In this document: piece after piece, positions 62,359 through 64,000 of the stretch | Numbering within the stretch: the stretch's first letter is position 1 | Layout of the letters: every line of letters begins with the position of its first letter | Assembly (NCBI GenBank): GCA_963765875.1 | Contig: CAVXYK010000014.1 | Location: forward strand, 1 to 64,000 | DNA from: JAWKOK01 sp963765875 | GTDB taxonomy: Bacteria > Chloroflexota > Anaerolineae > Caldilineales > Caldilineaceae | Direction: 5' to 3' | DNA length: 64,000 bases | Translations under genes and position numbers: made by a program | The notes under the pieces: generated by a model | Databases searched by the model: none | Seen by the model: only the letters and a program-made list of their open reading frames with translations | Told to the model about the DNA's origin: nothing

Positions 62359-62922
62359 GTGAAAAAAGACAAACTTTGGTGGCTTGTACTGATTCAAGGC
62401 ATCATCGCCATTGGTTTGGGTCTCTACATCGTGACACAGCCAGACCAGGCCAGCGCCAACATCGGCGTTCTCGCCGCAGCCTACATCTTCATCTCAGGCA
62501 TCACCCAGACCATCGCAGCAAGCACACAATCTAGCAAGCGCACGAAAACTGGTCTGATTCGTGGCATTGCCGGCTTGGTGATTGGCGGCGGCCTGCTGGC
62601 CGCGGCCTGGTTCAATTGGGTCAATCTGGCAACGGGCTATACTTTGCTGGCAACCGGCCTGGTGATCTACGGTGGTCTCGGCCTCTGGCACCAATTCTTT
62701 GATCGTGGTGAAGCCCCATTCACCTGGGGTCCAGTCATCCTGAACGGATTGCTTGCCCTATGGGGCATTCTCATCTTTGTCTCGCGCATGATGCAGCTCG
62801 ATCTGGCGATGGTCAGCGCGGGCATCCTTGTGGCAATCGGCGCCTTGGCCTGCGTGTGGGCGTTCTTGTCCCGACCCAGCGGCGATGACGACAATGAATC
62901 AGCAAAGCCGAGTAGTGCGTAG
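62359..62922 (+). CDS. DUF308/HdeD-like membrane protein
   Basis: A 187-residue protein with about six membrane helices arranged as three hairpins (WWLVLIQGIIAIGLGLYIV, GVLAAAYIFISGITQTI, GIAGLVIGGGLLAAAW and three more), the repeated pattern of HdeD/DUF308 proteins. It ends in an acidic, Ser-rich tail. It starts at GTG 62359 after GGGAGG. The E. coli relative is linked to acid stress, but no role can be assigned here. A terminator follows. Confidence 0.75.
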   Translation: MKKDKLWWLVLIQGIIAIGLGLYIVTQPDQASANIGVLAAAYIFISGITQTIAASTQSSKRTKTGLIRGIAGLVIGGGLLAAAWFNWVNLATGYTLLATGLVIYGGLGLWHQFFDRGEAPFTWGPVILNGLLALWGILIFVSRMMQLDLAMVSAGILVAIGALACVWAFLSRPSGDDDNESAKPSSA

Positions 62923-63009
62923 CAGATCGGGTCTGTTTCGATAAGACCTGGTTCGTCCAGGCCATACTACAATCGTTCCAAATGCTTGACAGACACTAAC
63001 TCGTTTGGT

Positions 63010-63044
63010 GACAGACGCGAATCATGGTTCGCGTCTGTCGTTTT
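63010..63044 (+). terminator. Terminator after the DUF308 gene
   Basis: A perfect 12-bp stem (63010-63021 with 63028-63039, GACAGACGCGAA) and TTTT at 63041-63044, 87 bases after the DUF308 stop and 36 before the antiporter start. Confidence 0.7.
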
Positions 63045-63079
63045 GATTGAATCATTATCTAATTCAGGCAGGTGCCTTT

Positions 63080-64000
63080 ATGAAAAAACTGCGATTTCTG
63101 CTTCTGTTCCTCCCCGTCGCCATTGCTGCCGAGATCTTCCACTGGGGCGACCTGGTGATCTTCGTTTCCTCAGCACTTGCCATCATCCCCATTGCAGGCA
63201 TCCTCGGCGAGGCAACCGAGGCGTTGGCCGAAAAGACGGGACCGCGTATCGGCGGTCTACTCAACGCCAGCCTGGGCAATCTGGCCGAGCTGATCATCAC
63301 CCTGATCGCCATCAATGCCGGGCGTATCGCCCTGGTCAAAGCATCGATCATCGGTTCGATTCTGGGCAATCTACTCTTTGTGCTCGGACTCAGCCTTATC
63401 TTTGGCGGCCTCAAACACGGCATCCAAAAATTCGACCGCAATCGAGTCTCTGTGGACGCTACCCTCTTGATCATGGCGGCCATTGTCATCAGCGTGCCCT
63501 CTATGTTCAACGAGCTGATTGAGCCTGATTTCGTGAAGGTGGAGATGCTGAGCCTGACCACCGCCGCGGTTGTGCTGTTGCTCTACGTACTCTCGATCAT
63601 CTTCACGTTGAGGCAGCCGGATAGTGAGGGAACCCACGCCCCGGCCATTGAGCCGACACACGGAGGCCCAGGATGGAGTACGGGCGTAGCGTTGGGGGTC
63701 ATGGGCGGGGCTGTGGTCGGCCTGGGGATCATGAGTGAATTCCTGGTCGGATCGCTCGACGTCGTCACAGAAACCTTCGGCCTGAGCGAGTTCTTTGTCG
63801 GCATCATCATCGTGCCGCTGATCGGCAATGTGGCAGAGCATATGGTGGCCGTGCAGGTGGCGCTCAAGGATCAGATGGACCTGAGCCTGTCGATTGCACT
63901 CGGCTCAAGTCTGCAAATCGCACTGCTTGTGGCCCCGCTGCTGGTCTTCATTTCACTGGCAATGGGCAATCCGATGACACTTGAGTTCAACCACCCCGAG
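63080..64000 (+). CDS. Calcium/proton antiporter (CaCA family), 3' end beyond the window
   Basis: An uninterrupted frame from ATG 63080 to the window end, 307 codons, with no stop. It is a multi-spanning exporter of Ca2+ in exchange for protons (ChaA/Cax type). The two inverted alpha-repeats are visible: GEATEALAEKTGPRIGGLLN with ASLGNLAELIITLIAINAG, and FFVGIIIVPLIGNVAEHMVA with SLSIALGSSLQIALLVAPLL. The acidic residues in NLAE and NVAE are the ion-binding pair. Family length is about 350-370 residues, so some 50 residues lie outside. Confidence 0.9.
   Translation, partial: MKKLRFLLLFLPVAIAAEIFHWGDLVIFVSSALAIIPIAGILGEATEALAEKTGPRIGGLLNASLGNLAELIITLIAINAGRIALVKASIIGSILGNLLFVLGLSLIFGGLKHGIQKFDRNRVSVDATLLIMAAIVISVPSMFNELIEPDFVKVEMLSLTTAAVVLLLYVLSIIFTLRQPDSEGTHAPAIEPTHGGPGWSTGVALGVMGGAVVGLGIMSEFLVGSLDVVTETFGLSEFFVGIIIVPLIGNVAEHMVAVQVALKDQMDLSLSIALGSSLQIALLVAPLLVFISLAMGNPMTLEFNHPE

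Overview
The window reads as about 64 kb of chromosome from a free-living member of the Chloroflexota, most likely a Caldilinea/Anaerolineae-type lineage. The assignment is an inference from gene content: a fused PyrF-PyrE protein, a BTAD/NB-ARC/TPR regulator, stand-alone DUF2088, DUF3830, DUF2961 and DUF3179 proteins, NBR1-like FW and Ig-like domains on lipoproteins, and many intergenic palindromic repeats. Codon use looks uniform, and I see no prophage, insertion sequence, CRISPR array or rRNA operon. Two RNA genes sit side by side near 60.6-60.9 kb: a small SRP RNA and tRNA-Ser(GGA).

Layout. 0.1-3.2 kb: two tandem secreted proteins built from an FSTE...DGDLL...LGLDA repeat. 3.5-4.8 kb: a glycosyltransferase. 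5.2-7.2 kb: a prokaryotic pentameric ligand-gated ion channel with two extra N-terminal beta domains. 7.4-15.7 kb (minus strand): an M42 peptidase, a solute-binding protein fused to FW and four Ig-like domains, an aldo/keto reductase, the Sec elongation factor SelB and a coiled-coil protein. 16.1-18.6 kb: two glycosyltransferases. 18.8-22.4 kb: a Gfo/Idh/MocA oxidoreductase, DUF3830, a nucleotidyltransferase and a DUF2088 protein. 22.4-31.0 kb: a lipoprotein cluster (FG-GAP protein and two SGNH-like lipoproteins without catalytic residues) lying between a decayed and an intact BTAD regulator. 31.9-32.5 kb: a MazF-type toxin-antitoxin pair. 32.9-37.2 kb: an Opp/Dpp peptide ABC operon ending in a cytochrome c gene. 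37.5-40.2 kb: a class V aminotransferase and a DUF2961 (GH172-like) protein on either side of a repeat cluster. 40.5-46.4 kb: an AfuABC/FbpABC-type ABC operon with a coupled PAP2 phosphatase. 46.6-50.8 kb: an apparently autoregulated nucleotidyltransferase module, HD, NUDIX and SpoU genes, and a DUF3179 lipoprotein. 50.9-55.9 kb: MFS, pyrophosphatase, MscS, QueA and ComB. 56.1-62.1 kb: aldehyde dehydrogenase, PyrD, PyrFE, SRP RNA, tRNA-Ser and a trans-sulfuration enzyme. 62.4-64.0 kb: a DUF308 membrane protein and a Ca2+/H+ antiporter that runs off the end.

Sequence quality matters here. Seven genes in the first 27 kb are interrupted by about 24 single-base frame changes, although the protein sequence stays conserved on both sides. 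Once the indels are counted, every reconstructed gene length is a multiple of three. From 27.6 to 64 kb no gene is broken. I read most of these as consensus indels or very recent lesions. The BTAD remnant at 22.6-23.2 kb is a true pseudogene, with in-frame nonsense codons.

The most interesting biology is the channel, the FW/Ig-fused binding protein, the FSTE-repeat family, the catalytically empty SGNH lipoproteins, and the nucleotidyltransferase module with a clean operator in front of it.
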